Below are positions 23,101 through 31,185 of a DNA stretch of 64,000 nt, piece after piece (position 1 is the first letter of the stretch; every line of letters starts with the position of its first letter). This DNA is from a virus. Below the pieces are notes generated by a model. That model worked only from the letters and a program-made list of their open reading frames with translations. It was not told the DNA's origin and searched no databases. Position numbers and translations under genes: made by a program. The DNA lies in the IMG/VR virus record IMGVR_UViG_3300046167_000453, positions 1 through 64,000 of that record; one strand, given 5' to 3'.

Positions 23101-24463
23101 AGTTAATAAACAAAAACATTCTAGAAACCTTTTGGTCTGGTTGTAGTAAGAAATCTTTTACTGCAAATGGTGTTTTTTCATGTGTAGTAGAGGTTGAACT
23201 TTCGTGCTCTCTTGGTTCAAAGTGAAAATTAGTAAATGGTAATGAACCGCCATCTTTTACAACTTTAACATCAAAAAAATTAGAACCGCTTGGAGGTAAG
23301 TTTCCTCGACTCTCAATAAGAGTGTGTTTCCAACTATTTATATCAAACTTATCTGTTCCTATTATTTCTCTTTCTAATACGCTGTCAATATAGTGAGCAG
23401 GATTAAATTTGTAAGAAGAGGCATAATATGGGATTTTACTTAATTTTTTATTGTAAATTGATTTAAGTCCACTTATAGTAGTGATATTTGGCCTAATATG
23501 TGACACATTTCCTTTTTCCATATTAATAATTCTATAATAAGGACTTCCGAATCTATCTGAATTAGTTAAAGCATATGTTCCTCCGTTGTATAATAAAGGA
23601 AAATCTAAATGTAATGTTTCACTTGAGTTACCTCTTACTGAATTCAATAAGGCTATTACTTTACCACCATGTAAGTGTGCGCCATTGAGTAATGATAATT
23701 CATGTGTTAATTTACTGCTTTCAAAAATGCTTGAACTATGATAATCCGTTAATACTGAAACAGTAGAACCTTGTGAAGTAGTTACTTCTCTATCAAGATA
23801 AATATAAATGTCAGTTCCATTACTTTGTAAAACAGCAATAGTCATAAAACCAGCAAATATTTCATCTACATATATTGCGTTGCCATGATATTTTCTTGGT
23901 TTAGAATTTAAGGATAGAACTTTAGGAATAGAATTTAACAGTTCCGAAGTAGCAACAGTTGTTCTAATATACCTTTGTGATGTTATATCAGTTGAAACAG
24001 TTGCAAGTGAAGTGAAAGTAGTATCTTGGGTATTACCATAATTAATATCTACTCTTCCAAGAGCCAAAGGTATATGGGGGGCTATTTCTATAACTTGGTT
24101 TCCATCTATTTCTTGAGTAGATAATATGTTAAAATCTATTAAAGTATTCACAGTATCAAAAGTAGCATAGGACTTACTAGAAGCATTATCATCTAATCTT
24201 GCTTGAAAAGGATTATCCGATTTTATGTTCTTTGCTTCACTTAAATAATATCCCCTCGCATTTGGATTGTCTGTATTTATTGATGAACCAACAAGGCTAT
24301 CTCCCTCTACCCCTGCAACTAATTTATTTCCACTTTCAAAGAAAAGACCCTTATTTGCTGTTCCATAAAGGCTAGTTGCAGAAGAAACAAAGGAATTAGA
24401 AGAAAGGGCTTTGTTAAAAACAGTGTATTTTGTTGATGTCTTATATGCTGCTTTTGCAGCCAC
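20168..24463 (-). CDS. Giant tail hub / tip protein, main part
   Basis: A 1,431-residue frame that is the last two thirds of a single protein of about 2,090 residues together with the frames at 24319-25833 and 25802-26449. Around residues 1200-1350 it has features of baseplate hub (gpD/gp27-like) proteins: EYNEIIVHGKSHKSKRR, LTTQEEVDTRAKELLRLHSG, LKVGDIVEVEI and RNQYLVLEITHAL. The rest is beta-rich with many Ser/Asn. The apparent GTG start at 24463 is an artefact: a missing T in the ATTTTT run near 24485 breaks the frame. It would form the tip of the tail. Confidence 0.72.
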   Translation of the reverse strand: MAAKAAYKTSTKYTVFNKALSSNSFVSSATSLYGTANKGLFFESGNKLVAGVEGDSLVGSSINTDNPNARGYYLSEAKNIKSDNPFQARLDDNASSKSYATFDTVNTLIDFNILSTQEIDGNQVIEIAPHIPLALGRVDINYGNTQDTTFTSLATVSTDITSQRYIRTTVATSELLNSIPKVLSLNSKPRKYHGNAIYVDEIFAGFMTIAVLQSNGTDIYIYLDREVTTSQGSTVSVLTDYHSSSIFESSKLTHELSLLNGAHLHGGKVIALLNSVRGNSSETLHLDFPLLYNGGTYALTNSDRFGSPYYRIINMEKGNVSHIRPNITTISGLKSIYNKKLSKIPYYASSYKFNPAHYIDSVLEREIIGTDKFDINSWKHTLIESRGNLPPSGSNFFDVKVVKDGGSLPFTNFHFEPREHESSTSTTHEKTPFAVKDFLLQPDQKVSRMFLFINSDLEPYSSTRKDSLLYPSQTRKITNYNIFALSQNSSINSSETKDNSGVVTNRISFKDGDYSSSSILSSEKNLSDLTRFGMMRLTELCFDWTLNQFDPENPPDKETTLPIFYYYSHDHSSNLGTLHATQDSNLKLLTFTGDVSVADGDLLLDSHGRFIGVCDGASDGTDDNIVLLHENRYNTDGVSHNTATNAIYKITNTNEAKFTGVGVKDSFVKRHEEIHMHKGVVLNSVSSSDGAGNGYSQNEWEATFGTHLGVSSSNANKKHNLINPVNIGGDFELIDSAGTDNVHSSKLLELFDGIPIIDGSGAADGNALFMQYWLPIFLDRYSIEDGTQLVSSGMVGSHIKATTKHKDSATSESETYGIIGHSLNTNFANVETQGGTAISGSDLDKLADGVFLGFKPRLKSPSSYSSTAKTIGNQDIFRYNIAASDEYSWLKFVNLTGTYLATGGFYIDSTGSSASISAALSETYGLNNNAQANIPYVISHEIDHSNGTETHIIVTDLQLTANAWYRILQPNHTCTYDFSPKEIELNTLSSSYTKMPYANDVYKQTNNYALHKATGDRTLQGNNEGILSMYVVIDIENASGQKRNIVPAASLDDMLENKNGNFCVSDGNNTYSTNFSFVKKGGNVIGNTISFDTIQETLGVVSVSEITSITVGGESPIDTNAKRAMIGSVVSICNETEDIIEELFEEQNTSFDITREDYPLFLAPNFDGVSLFEAINFLLQKKDKTLVQTEDTFTIKNKESSDFYTNLLISDNGDIRIYEYDLLDSTFEEYNEIIVHGKSHKSKRRDMRSINKIGRKSLKVFERKLTTQEEVDTRAKELLRLHSGDNTKLRVTVGHANISQLKVGDIVEVEIKQENIPRNQYLVLEITHALTGLMELELGKYNTQMEDRFSELAIDINTAQTQQNAKSNESNIGLGFLDSIKIKPMRLLVRKRTTTGGVTLGFTTALNTGSTPLGFTSGASITYTDLVEEEF

Positions 24464-25833
24464 TTGAGCCTTTGAAAAATTAATGAACTCATTACTGTTC
24501 CTGATACTCCAGAAAGGGTCTGGTAAACATATCCTAAATATACTATTGTTCCACTTGCCGTTTTAGCATAGATTTTATCTCCTATTGTTAATGATACACT
24601 ACCACTTAATGTTGCACTACGACTACCAAATGTAGTAGTTATATTTATTCCTAATGCTGTTAATTTATTATATGGGCTGTTGGTAGAATAAACAATGTCC
24701 TTTGAGAATAATGTATTCTTTTCTATAATTGGGTCAAGTAGTTCTCTTAATTTATCAGCACCATCAACTATCATTATAGTTTGTCCATTTTCTTTTTCTT
24801 GTTTTAATCGAGTAATTCTACCATTTAATTTTTCATTATATATGATATATTGTCCTGTCATTTTATCTAAAGCACTTATGTTATCGTAGCCTTGATTTTC
24901 AAAAGAAAGAGTAAGTAGCCCAGTTTCTCCAATATAGGAAGTAACTCCTACTTCCAGTAAAGAAAACTCATTACTAATTAAAGAAAGATATAAAGAGTCT
25001 TGTCTGCTGTCTAGCATTCTCATTCCCGTTAAAAGAGTGCTATCTAGTCTATTCCATGCTCTTCTGTAAATAATAGTATCTGCCGAAATATCATCTAAGT
25101 CAGTAGTTATACTAAAATTTAATTCTGATTCTAATCTACTATATCTACTAAATCTAATATCAGTTGCGCTTACTGCAACTATTACCATTACTCTTGAGTT
25201 TATTAAAACTTCATCATTGATATTTAAATAGGTAGTCAAATCAACTGGTGTGTTAATTGCATATTGTGATTGAGTGCTTACATTAGTGTCAGTAAATGAG
25301 CCAATACTAGCACCAAAAGAAACCCAGTCGTTAAAGTCACCCCTATGAACCATATGGCGAACTCTTAATGGGTCATAGGTATTTATTTTCTTAGAAAGTA
25401 TTCTATAAGAATCTGCAATTTTAATTTCGGCATAACTGCTTTTTTTACCAATGGATTCTTCTAGTTCTAAATCTACAATATTGTTTGTTGAGTTATTTTT
25501 TGTTGGAGAATAATCGTAATGTAAGTATCTGATTGGGCCTTTAAACGAATAAGCAGCAGTATTATTTATTAAATCGTCAGTATCTCTTCTTGCGTTTGGT
25601 GCAAATAAATCATAATTTGTATCGTCTTGGGTTGCTAATGCAGGTGTAACTCCACTTCCACTTCCGCTTTGGCTTTCATTTAGAGTATAGGTTGCTATTG
25701 CATCTTGAGTTCTCAAATTATCTGAAATAGTCGCCTTTAAAGAATATTTACTGTAATCTACCACTGTTTGTTCATAATCAGTAACAGTAACAAAAGTTAC
25801 TTTATGAGCAGCATTCAATGTAACAGCTCGCAC
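24319..25833 (-). CDS. Giant tail hub / tip protein, middle fragment
   Basis: A 504-residue frame linking the N-terminal and main parts of the hub. It contains beta-rich, hub-like stretches (IRYLHYDYSPTKN, VDLELEESIGKKSSYAEIKI, KLNGRITRLKQEKENGQTIMIV, GADKLRELLDPIIEKNTLF) typical of phage tail-tip proteins where a curve or plane is defined and a field computed. The last 45 residues after SSLIFQ are out of frame; with one extra T the sequence continues as FSKAQVAAKAAYKTST in the next frame. Confidence 0.65.
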   Translation of the reverse strand: MRAVTLNAAHKVTFVTVTDYEQTVVDYSKYSLKATISDNLRTQDAIATYTLNESQSGSGSGVTPALATQDDTNYDLFAPNARRDTDDLINNTAAYSFKGPIRYLHYDYSPTKNNSTNNIVDLELEESIGKKSSYAEIKIADSYRILSKKINTYDPLRVRHMVHRGDFNDWVSFGASIGSFTDTNVSTQSQYAINTPVDLTTYLNINDEVLINSRVMVIVAVSATDIRFSRYSRLESELNFSITTDLDDISADTIIYRRAWNRLDSTLLTGMRMLDSRQDSLYLSLISNEFSLLEVGVTSYIGETGLLTLSFENQGYDNISALDKMTGQYIIYNEKLNGRITRLKQEKENGQTIMIVDGADKLRELLDPIIEKNTLFSKDIVYSTNSPYNKLTALGINITTTFGSRSATLSGSVSLTIGDKIYAKTASGTIVYLGYVYQTLSGVSGTVMSSLIFQRLKWLQKQHIRHQQNTLFLTKPFLLIPLFLLQLAFMEQQIRVFSLKVEIN

Positions 25834-26449
25834 CCAAGCCTTCGTTCATTCGAGCAAAGTATTTTGTATTATGGTCTAATTGGTTTTTCTTATCCAGTGT
25901 ATTAACAAACCAAAAATGTGGCCTTGCAACATGTAAGTTGTTCTGTAAATCTGCTTTTATTCCGGCAGAAAAAGCAACTGCTTTTGAAGTAATTGCTGGC
26001 CCTTTGAATAATTTAAATTTAGTTCCTTGAGCAATCTCGTTTCCTAATTTTGGCTCAAAGTCGAAAGAGTCACCCAATACATCGCTGTTTTTAATTTCTG
26101 TAATTCTAGCAAAGTGATGTTTTAAGTGGTTGTCGGAGTGAACCAAAACAAAATAGTAGTAGTCGTTTATTGTAGAGGCTATGGATGCTAAGTCCTTACC
26201 AGTTGAAGAAACGGTATCAAAACAGCGTATATTATATCCCTTAGTTACGGATAAGTTTTCATATTCGCCTTGTAGTGTAGCACCACTTACTATTTCCGAA
26301 ATTACACTCTCTTCACTATCATCTGTATAAATAGCAGCAAATAAAATCTTATCACTACTAAATGTAGATTGAGTTGTCATTAGTGGATTAGTGGGAACAT
26401 CAAAATTATATTCCGATGTTGAGCCAGTCTTAAATAAATCTAATGTCAT
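25802..26449 (-). CDS. Giant tail hub / tip protein, N-terminal fragment
   Basis: Begins ATG 26449 after GAGGTGGACTT and encodes about 200 authentic residues of a beta-rich protein (LFAAIYTDDSEES, YYYFVLVHSDNHLKHHFARIT, RPHFWFVNTLDKKNQLDH). The end GLGASCYIECCS is produced by a one-base shift; removing one G near 25838 gives NEAWVRAVTLNAAHKV and joins it to the next frame. It overlaps the LamG-like gene by 4 bases. Confidence 0.6.
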   Translation of the reverse strand: MTLDLFKTGSTSEYNFDVPTNPLMTTQSTFSSDKILFAAIYTDDSEESVISEIVSGATLQGEYENLSVTKGYNIRCFDTVSSTGKDLASIASTINDYYYFVLVHSDNHLKHHFARITEIKNSDVLGDSFDFEPKLGNEIAQGTKFKLFKGPAITSKAVAFSAGIKADLQNNLHVARPHFWFVNTLDKKNQLDHNTKYFARMNEGLGASCYIECCS

Positions 26450-27249
26450 AAGTCCACCTCTTCAAATCTAAAGTAAAATAATGTATCGTTATAATTTGGT
26501 AGTAAATTAGTAATAGACGGAAACCTTCTGCGAATAACAGAAGTTAAACACATTTCATGGATTTCGCCCATAAACTGCTTATTAGTGGTCGCACTAAATC
26601 TACCGTCAGCCCCACTACCATTAGCCCCAATAAATAAATCCTCATCTTCAAATGAAAATGTTCCAGATTGTGCATGAGTTCCTGATTTAACTAATAAACC
26701 ATTAAAGTATATTTTTAATTCTTTAGGTGATTCAGCATAGGTGCAAGCAATATGAAATGAATTGTTAATGTATGTCGGGTCGGCATAAGTCTTACGGAAA
26801 AGTTTAGTTGTGCTACTTAGAGTGCCACTGTATGCACTGGTGAGCGTGATGGTATTTAGACTTGCATCTATTGATTCTACCGCCCCTATCGAAGTAAAAA
26901 TGCCTCCTTCAATGATGAATACTTCTTCTCCTGCTACCATCATGTTAGCAGTAATAGATGAACAGGTAATTACATCATTGTTATCATTGTCCGTTGGATT
27001 AACAGTGGTAAATTGGTCGTATTCAACTCTACCATCTGCATTAATGCCGTAATAATCACTATCGCTAGAATAGACCCAAGACCTAGTTCTAGAAGGTAAA
27101 ATAACAGAACTGTCAGTTAAAAATTCTTGAACAGCCCCACTACTTAATTTAACACCCACTAATATTTTATATTCTGCGGGTTGATTAGCAGTTGTTGTAG
27201 TTGCGTTTTTTAATGAAATATAAAAATTGGTGCTAGAAAATATTCTCAT
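26446..27249 (-). CDS. LamG/ConA-like tail protein, main part
   Basis: A 267-residue frame with a concanavalin/laminin-G-like domain signature near the end: NSFHIACTYAESPKELKIYFNG, SFEDEDLFIGANG and QFMGEIHEMCL. Such domains bind sugars or surface proteins and occur in phage tail proteins. The frame is continuous upstream only after a one-base shift near 27290-27296, where SEKYLPVADRITHE links to the short N-terminal frame. Joined length is about 374 residues. Likely an adhesive tail decoration. Confidence 0.6.
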   Translation of the reverse strand: MRIFSSTNFYISLKNATTTTANQPAEYKILVGVKLSSGAVQEFLTDSSVILPSRTRSWVYSSDSDYYGINADGRVEYDQFTTVNPTDNDNNDVITCSSITANMMVAGEEVFIIEGGIFTSIGAVESIDASLNTITLTSAYSGTLSSTTKLFRKTYADPTYINNSFHIACTYAESPKELKIYFNGLLVKSGTHAQSGTFSFEDEDLFIGANGSGADGRFSATTNKQFMGEIHEMCLTSVIRRRFPSITNLLPNYNDTLFYFRFEEVDL

Positions 27250-27286
27250 TTCGTGGGTAATTCTATCAGCAACGGGTAAATATTTT

Positions 27287-27568
27287 TCACTTTGATAAGT
27301 TAGTTAATGTGGATTCATGTCCATTATTAGGCATAATTTTAGTTGATGCAGTAAGAGTCCTACCTCTTAAAGTAGTATCAAAAGCACCATTTATGTCATA
27401 GGGAGTAACTATTGCTTCAAAAGTAAAGTCTCCACTATGCGACCAAATACCATATCCTACATCATCAGCAGAATCCGGCACATTTTCCGAGTAATCTATT
27501 TTAACATGCCCATTACACATAACGGGGAAAACCAAAGCCCTTTGTTTTCCTGTTAAAATATCATACAT
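27287..27568 (-). CDS. LamG/ConA-like tail protein, N-terminal fragment
   Basis: Starts with ATG 27568 after GAGGTGATTTAA. The 93 residues include GDFTFEAIVTPYDINGAFD, the opening strand of a LamG-type domain. The end (STLTNLSK) precedes a premature stop; removing one base gives NLQSEKYLPVADRIT and continues in the 27249 frame. Listed separately because the sequence is broken here. Confidence 0.55.
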   Translation of the reverse strand: MYDILTGKQRALVFPVMCNGHVKIDYSENVPDSADDVGYGIWSHSGDFTFEAIVTPYDINGAFDTTLRGRTLTASTKIMPNNGHESTLTNLSK

Positions 27569-27578
27569 TTAAATCACC

Positions 27579-28034
27579 TCAAGGAACAACAACTGCCACT
27601 TCAAAATCTAAATTAAAAGTTAATTCAAATGCTTCCGCTTCAAGATTAAAAGAAAAAGTTCTCACAAAACCAGTAAGGCCAGTATCTGTTTCACTATCGG
27701 GAAACTTTGAAAATGGTGTTGGAACACCTAAATTATCCTTACTTTGCGAATTACCTCTAGAACCAAAAGTTAATGGTATATTAACACCATTACTTCTTTC
27801 ATTTGTATTTATTGCTGTCCAAGTTCCCCCTGCGGCTTCACAATCGGTTTTAGTTTTATGTGCAGTAATGTCACAAGTGCCACTTAGTTGATAATCACTT
27901 CTTACAAAAGAAGGCATTAAAATAACTAATTCTGAAAATGCTTGATTTTTTGCAAATCCCGTTGAATCTACACCTGCGGCAATCATCTGTGCTATTTCAT
28001 GGGCAGTAAAAGTTACAAATGTATCATTGTTCAC
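27579..28034 (-). CDS. Small beta-rich tail protein with Cys motif
   Basis: A 151-residue frame beginning with GTG 28034, which has no good ribosome site. Sequence in the same frame upstream (KYFIYKGIIRDTQIKKT) looks authentic back to a TAA at 28089-28091, so the real start may be earlier. The middle holds CDITAHKTKTDCEAAGGTWTA, a two-Cys motif with Trp common in extracellular viral repeat proteins, and the end is beta-rich (ETDTGLTGFVRTFSFNLEAEAF). Located between tape measure and LamG-like genes, so probably a distal tail component. Confidence 0.5.
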   Translation of the reverse strand: MNNDTFVTFTAHEIAQMIAAGVDSTGFAKNQAFSELVILMPSFVRSDYQLSGTCDITAHKTKTDCEAAGGTWTAINTNERSNGVNIPLTFGSRGNSQSKDNLGVPTPFSKFPDSETDTGLTGFVRTFSFNLEAEAFELTFNLDFEVAVVVP

Positions 28035-28108
28035 ATTTGTTTTTTTAATTTGAGTATCTCTAATTATTCCCTTGTAGATGAAATACTTTTAGGTAGCCAT
28101 TCCTAAAT

Positions 28109-28279
28109 CTAATGCAGGCAGGTAATTGATTCTCCTGCCGCTACTCCAGATAAAGGCACTGGAAAAGAAGGAATTGTTTTAGTTACAGAAACACCAACAC
28201 TAGTAACTTCTAAGGGAATAGTATTTATTTGTAAATCAGTTCCACTAAATGCTTGTGTTTTAAGATATACATATGTCAT
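28109..28279 (-). CDS. Short tail-region protein, possibly broken at its end
   Basis: Fifty-six residues from ATG 28279 with a perfect GAGGTGATTAA site. It reads MTYVYLKTQAFSGTDLQINT and VSVTKTIPSFPVPLSGVAAG before ending at 28109. In neighbouring frames the sequence goes on with plausible residues (NYLPALDLGMAT), so a one-base error near 28125-28130 may hide a slightly longer protein. No family. Confidence 0.45.
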   Translation of the reverse strand: MTYVYLKTQAFSGTDLQINTIPLEVTSVGVSVTKTIPSFPVPLSGVAAGESITCLH

Positions 28280-28348
28280 TTAATCACCTCATTGTTCTAG
28301 AAGAACCTGTTCTGTTAATCTTTCATATTAATCATATTACTTAACTCA

Positions 28349-30421
28349 TTAGCAATTCCTTTTCATTTCTTGTTTAGAAGTATCTCTTGCGTTGATAGTA
28401 ATATAGTTATTGACAGTCGTTCCACCCATCATTCTATTTGTTTGATAGTTGGTCTTAACTTGCGCCCCTGCTGGTAAATTAACTAATTCCGGCCCTTGTT
28501 CTCCAACAAGAGTCATTCCGCCATGACTTGTTCCACCCATAGCCTTCTTAAAAGGATTTTTAGGTTTTATTGCTTTTGCTAAAGCCTTAATAGCACCACC
28601 CATGTAAATAAATTTAAACATTCTTACCCATAAATCTAGTCCTTTCTCCACATAAACTAAGAAACTATCAACTTTATTTTTAAATTGTATTGCCATTTTG
28701 GTAATTGGTTCAGCGAACCTAGCCCAAAGAACAACAAGCATAGCGGCAATACCTACTACAATTAAGGCAGGTAAGGCTAAGAATGAAAGTGCGGCTAAAG
28801 CCATGCCTACTAACATTTGGATAACAAGAACAGCAACAAGGAATAATCCTATTTTAAGTATAATATCTCCCACTTTCTTTCTAAAAACTTCGTCGTTTTT
28901 AAGTTTAACAAAGAAATCAACAATTAAATCAAATCCTGCTAAAAGTGCAACCCAAGCAACTTTCAATAAGACTTCGCTCGCTTTTAACGCAAATGCTATG
29001 GCTTTATCTAATGCTATTGCTATATAGTCTAGCATAGCAGTATAATCGCCACCAATGAAACTCATAATCGCTTTGTATATTGTTCTTGCTATTTCAAAAG
29101 CGTCTTGTCCTAATTTTTTAATTTCTACAATTAATCCCATTTGTTCTAAAATGTCATAGAATTTTTTAAGATATGCGAATATGACTGCGGCTGCGACAAT
29201 AAATAATATAGCGTATATAAAATACAGCATAGCCATTTTAAATATCGGGCCAACTACTTTAATTAGATTTGCAATTTTCCCTTGAAACTTAGCGGCAGTC
29301 ATGCTTCTAATATCTAAAGATTTGAAACCAAGTTTAATAACAGCAAAGCCTTTAGTTATTGGCCCTAAAATTGGAAGAATATTCTTCATAGTGCCGACTA
29401 AATCTTTTCTCATTCCGGTAAGTGCATCGCTAAGGTCATCACTGGCAATTTCGCTCATTTCACCTGCCATTTGTCTTTGCATTCCCTTTTTTGCCGATTT
29501 TCGCCCTTTCCGAATTGATTTATTCATTTGGCGTTTAGTTAATCCCGCAATGTCCCTTGCTCGTTCTTCGGCCATCTCCATTGCTATTTTGACTCTTTCT
29601 TCATCTAAAGCATAGGCTCTTTTAGCATCTCTTACTCTCAATGAATGTTCTTTATCTAGTATTTCTTTTTTACCATCTAAAACTCTTTTTGCTCTTTGGA
29701 TAGCAAGAGTTTCATCATTTGTTGCTAAAAGAACTTTTTGGTAAACTTCTGTGTTTTTTAACGCGTCTAAAGTTTCATCACTTATTTGTTTCAAAAGACC
29801 AATAGTATTCCTCATAGACTCTTCTTTTCTTACCATCCTCGCAAGAGCATCTGTTTCTCTTTTTATTATTTTATTGTTGCTACCCTTTGCTACTAAATCA
29901 CCAAGCAATCTTTGTTGCTTAATTTGGTCTTTTGTAACATCATTTAAGTTATTTATTGTTCTAGCAACACTATTTTTTATACTCTCTGATTTTTCTGTCT
30001 TAGCATTATCATCTTGAACCAAAGCCAATCCATCAGCCATAGCCTGATTTGTGCTAATATATGTTCTTTCGACTTCATACATAATGTCATTTAACTTAGC
30101 ATATTCATCAGATAATTTCCTATATCCTCTTACCGAATCAACTAATATTTTTTGTTCCTTTAAAGCCCTTTCTGAATTTGCTTTTGAACGAGTTTCAAAA
30201 CCTGCAATAATTGAGAGATATGCTCTCATTTTATTTTGAAAAGCCCATAAAGGCGTTCCCGAAACTAAACGACTAAATGTAGTCCAAGCCTTACCCGCAC
30301 CTTCCGTAGAAGCGGCAACTGATGTAATTGATTTAGTAAAACCCTTAAACTCGATACCTGAGCGTAAAGTGGCTTTGGTTAAACCATCCATAGAAGAAAC
30401 AACATCATCTATTTCAGGCAC
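28349..30421 (-). CDS. Tail tape measure protein
   Basis: A 690-residue protein with a helical, charged N-terminal half (coiled-coil stretches such as ALKEQKILVDSVRGYRK), a central set of hydrophobic helices (FIYAILFIVAAAVIFAYL; LFLVAVLVIQMLVGMALAAL) and the C-terminal signature GGMTLVGEQGPELVNLPAGAQV of tape measure proteins. The real end is probably QEMKGIANELSNMINMKD: removing one A from the A4 run at 28360-28363 extends the frame to 28315. About 700 residues would correspond to a tail of roughly 100 nm by the usual 1.5 angstrom per residue rule. It follows the tail chaperones, as usual. Confidence 0.9.
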   Translation of the reverse strand: MPEIDDVVSSMDGLTKATLRSGIEFKGFTKSITSVAASTEGAGKAWTTFSRLVSGTPLWAFQNKMRAYLSIIAGFETRSKANSERALKEQKILVDSVRGYRKLSDEYAKLNDIMYEVERTYISTNQAMADGLALVQDDNAKTEKSESIKNSVARTINNLNDVTKDQIKQQRLLGDLVAKGSNNKIIKRETDALARMVRKEESMRNTIGLLKQISDETLDALKNTEVYQKVLLATNDETLAIQRAKRVLDGKKEILDKEHSLRVRDAKRAYALDEERVKIAMEMAEERARDIAGLTKRQMNKSIRKGRKSAKKGMQRQMAGEMSEIASDDLSDALTGMRKDLVGTMKNILPILGPITKGFAVIKLGFKSLDIRSMTAAKFQGKIANLIKVVGPIFKMAMLYFIYAILFIVAAAVIFAYLKKFYDILEQMGLIVEIKKLGQDAFEIARTIYKAIMSFIGGDYTAMLDYIAIALDKAIAFALKASEVLLKVAWVALLAGFDLIVDFFVKLKNDEVFRKKVGDIILKIGLFLVAVLVIQMLVGMALAALSFLALPALIVVGIAAMLVVLWARFAEPITKMAIQFKNKVDSFLVYVEKGLDLWVRMFKFIYMGGAIKALAKAIKPKNPFKKAMGGTSHGGMTLVGEQGPELVNLPAGAQVKTNYQTNRMMGGTTVNNYITINARDTSKQEMKRNC

Positions 30422-30638
30422 GCATTTTCCTCTCCGATTCTTTTTGCATTCTGTCCATTTCTTCAGATTTTAATAATTCTACTTGCATATGAACGGATAG
30501 TAATTCTTTAACTAAAGTTATTGGCATTTTATATACTTCTAAAGGACTTATTCCTAAAGCCTTAGATAGAGAATAAACGGTAATTAGAGATATTAATTTA
30601 GGGTTTGATTCTTTACCCTTTAATGTATCTCTAATCAT
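30414..30638 (-). CDS. Tail assembly chaperone, frameshift extension (gpT-like)
   Basis: Seventy-four residues, mainly helical (NPKLISLITVYSLSKALGI, LEVYKMPITLVKELLSVHMQ). It overlaps the upstream chaperone stop by 4 bases and is in the -1 frame relative to it. The A-AAA-AAC heptamer just before would fuse it to the upstream protein as EEKKRMIRDTLKG. This arrangement mirrors the lambda G/GT pair, where the long form recruits the tape measure protein, which here follows directly. It might also be made separately from its own ATG. Confidence 0.65.
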   Translation of the reverse strand: MIRDTLKGKESNPKLISLITVYSLSKALGISPLEVYKMPITLVKELLSVHMQVELLKSEEMDRMQKESERKMRA

Positions 30639-31003
30639 TCGTTTTTTTCTTCATCCTCCTGCATCATAGACATAGGATTAGGAAGTATTTCTTTTAATTG
30701 ATTCCCGACATATGGGCTTATTCTAAGCATATCGAGGGTTGAAAGTGATGGTTCAGTCTTTTCAATAAAGTTTTCAACCATATATCTATACATGGCTTGT
30801 AAGTCAATATCAAAAGACTGTGTTCTTTGGTCTATCTTCATTACTGAATTAAGTGCTTTCTCGGCTTCAAGCCAAGTAGGTTCTTTAATCCAGACTTTTA
30901 AATATTCATCTGATTCGGGAGACACTTTAATAAAGTGTTCCTTCGCTTCTACAAGTGCAAATAAAGCACTCTTATTCGTTACAATTTTCTTATTATTTAA
31001 CAT
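30635..31003 (-). CDS. Tail assembly chaperone (gpG-like)
   Basis: ATG 31003 is chosen because GGTGGA lies just upstream; an earlier in-frame start would lack a ribosome site. The roughly 122-residue acidic, helical protein (ALFALVEAKEHFIKVSPESDEYLKVW, LQAMYRYMVENFIEK) ends in DEEKNE. Position between tail tube and tape measure, size and acidity match tail assembly chaperones. Its last codons contain an ideal -1 frameshift site. Confidence 0.65.
   Translation of the reverse strand: MLNNKKIVTNKSALFALVEAKEHFIKVSPESDEYLKVWIKEPTWLEAEKALNSVMKIDQRTQSFDIDLQAMYRYMVENFIEKTEPSLSTLDMLRISPYVGNQLKEILPNPMSMMQEDEEKNE
30641..30647 (-). promoter_or_regulatory. -1 frameshift slippery heptamer A AAA AAC
   Basis: In the reading frame of the upstream chaperone the codons are GAA AAA AAC GAA TGA, so the heptamer A-AAA-AAC is exactly in phase with the X-XXY-YYZ rule. 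Slippage by -1 avoids the stop 3 codons later and continues into the 30638-30414 frame. The site and place match the conserved tail chaperone frameshift. A caution is that homopolymer errors are frequent in this sequence. Confidence 0.65.
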
Positions 31004-31020
31004 ATTATCCACCTTCAAAA

Positions 31021-31049
31021 ACCAACAAACAAACAAACGGTGTGTTGGT
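31021..31049 (-). other. Inverted repeat between tail tube and chaperone genes
   Basis: ACCAACA and TGTTGGT form a 7-base-pair stem separated by 15 bases with AAC repeats. It lies just after the tail-tube region and before the chaperone ribosome site, so it may reduce readthrough from the highly expressed tube gene or protect the mRNA end. No long U-tract follows on the - strand. Low confidence. Confidence 0.3.
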
Positions 31050-31058
31050 GGAATATGA

Positions 31059-31181
31059 TTACTCTAATTTAGATTCCTTTTTTGGAGTCACCTTTGGAGT
31101 ATCTTTCTTAGCAGGTTTCTTTTTAGAAGCCGCCTTTAATCTTCCTTGAATTAAAATTCCCTTTTCTGCTTTTGAAACCAT
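31059..31181 (-). CDS. Small Lys-rich protein after the tail tube gene
   Basis: Forty residues from ATG 31181 with GGGTGATTAA upstream, 4 bases after the tube stop. The product is strongly basic (GRLKAASKKKPAKKDTPKVTPKKESK), resembling a disordered histone-tail-like peptide. It could bind DNA or an acidic protein surface. Too short for a family. Confidence 0.5.
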   Translation of the reverse strand: MVSKAEKGILIQGRLKAASKKKPAKKDTPKVTPKKESKLE

Positions 31182-31185
31182 TTAA

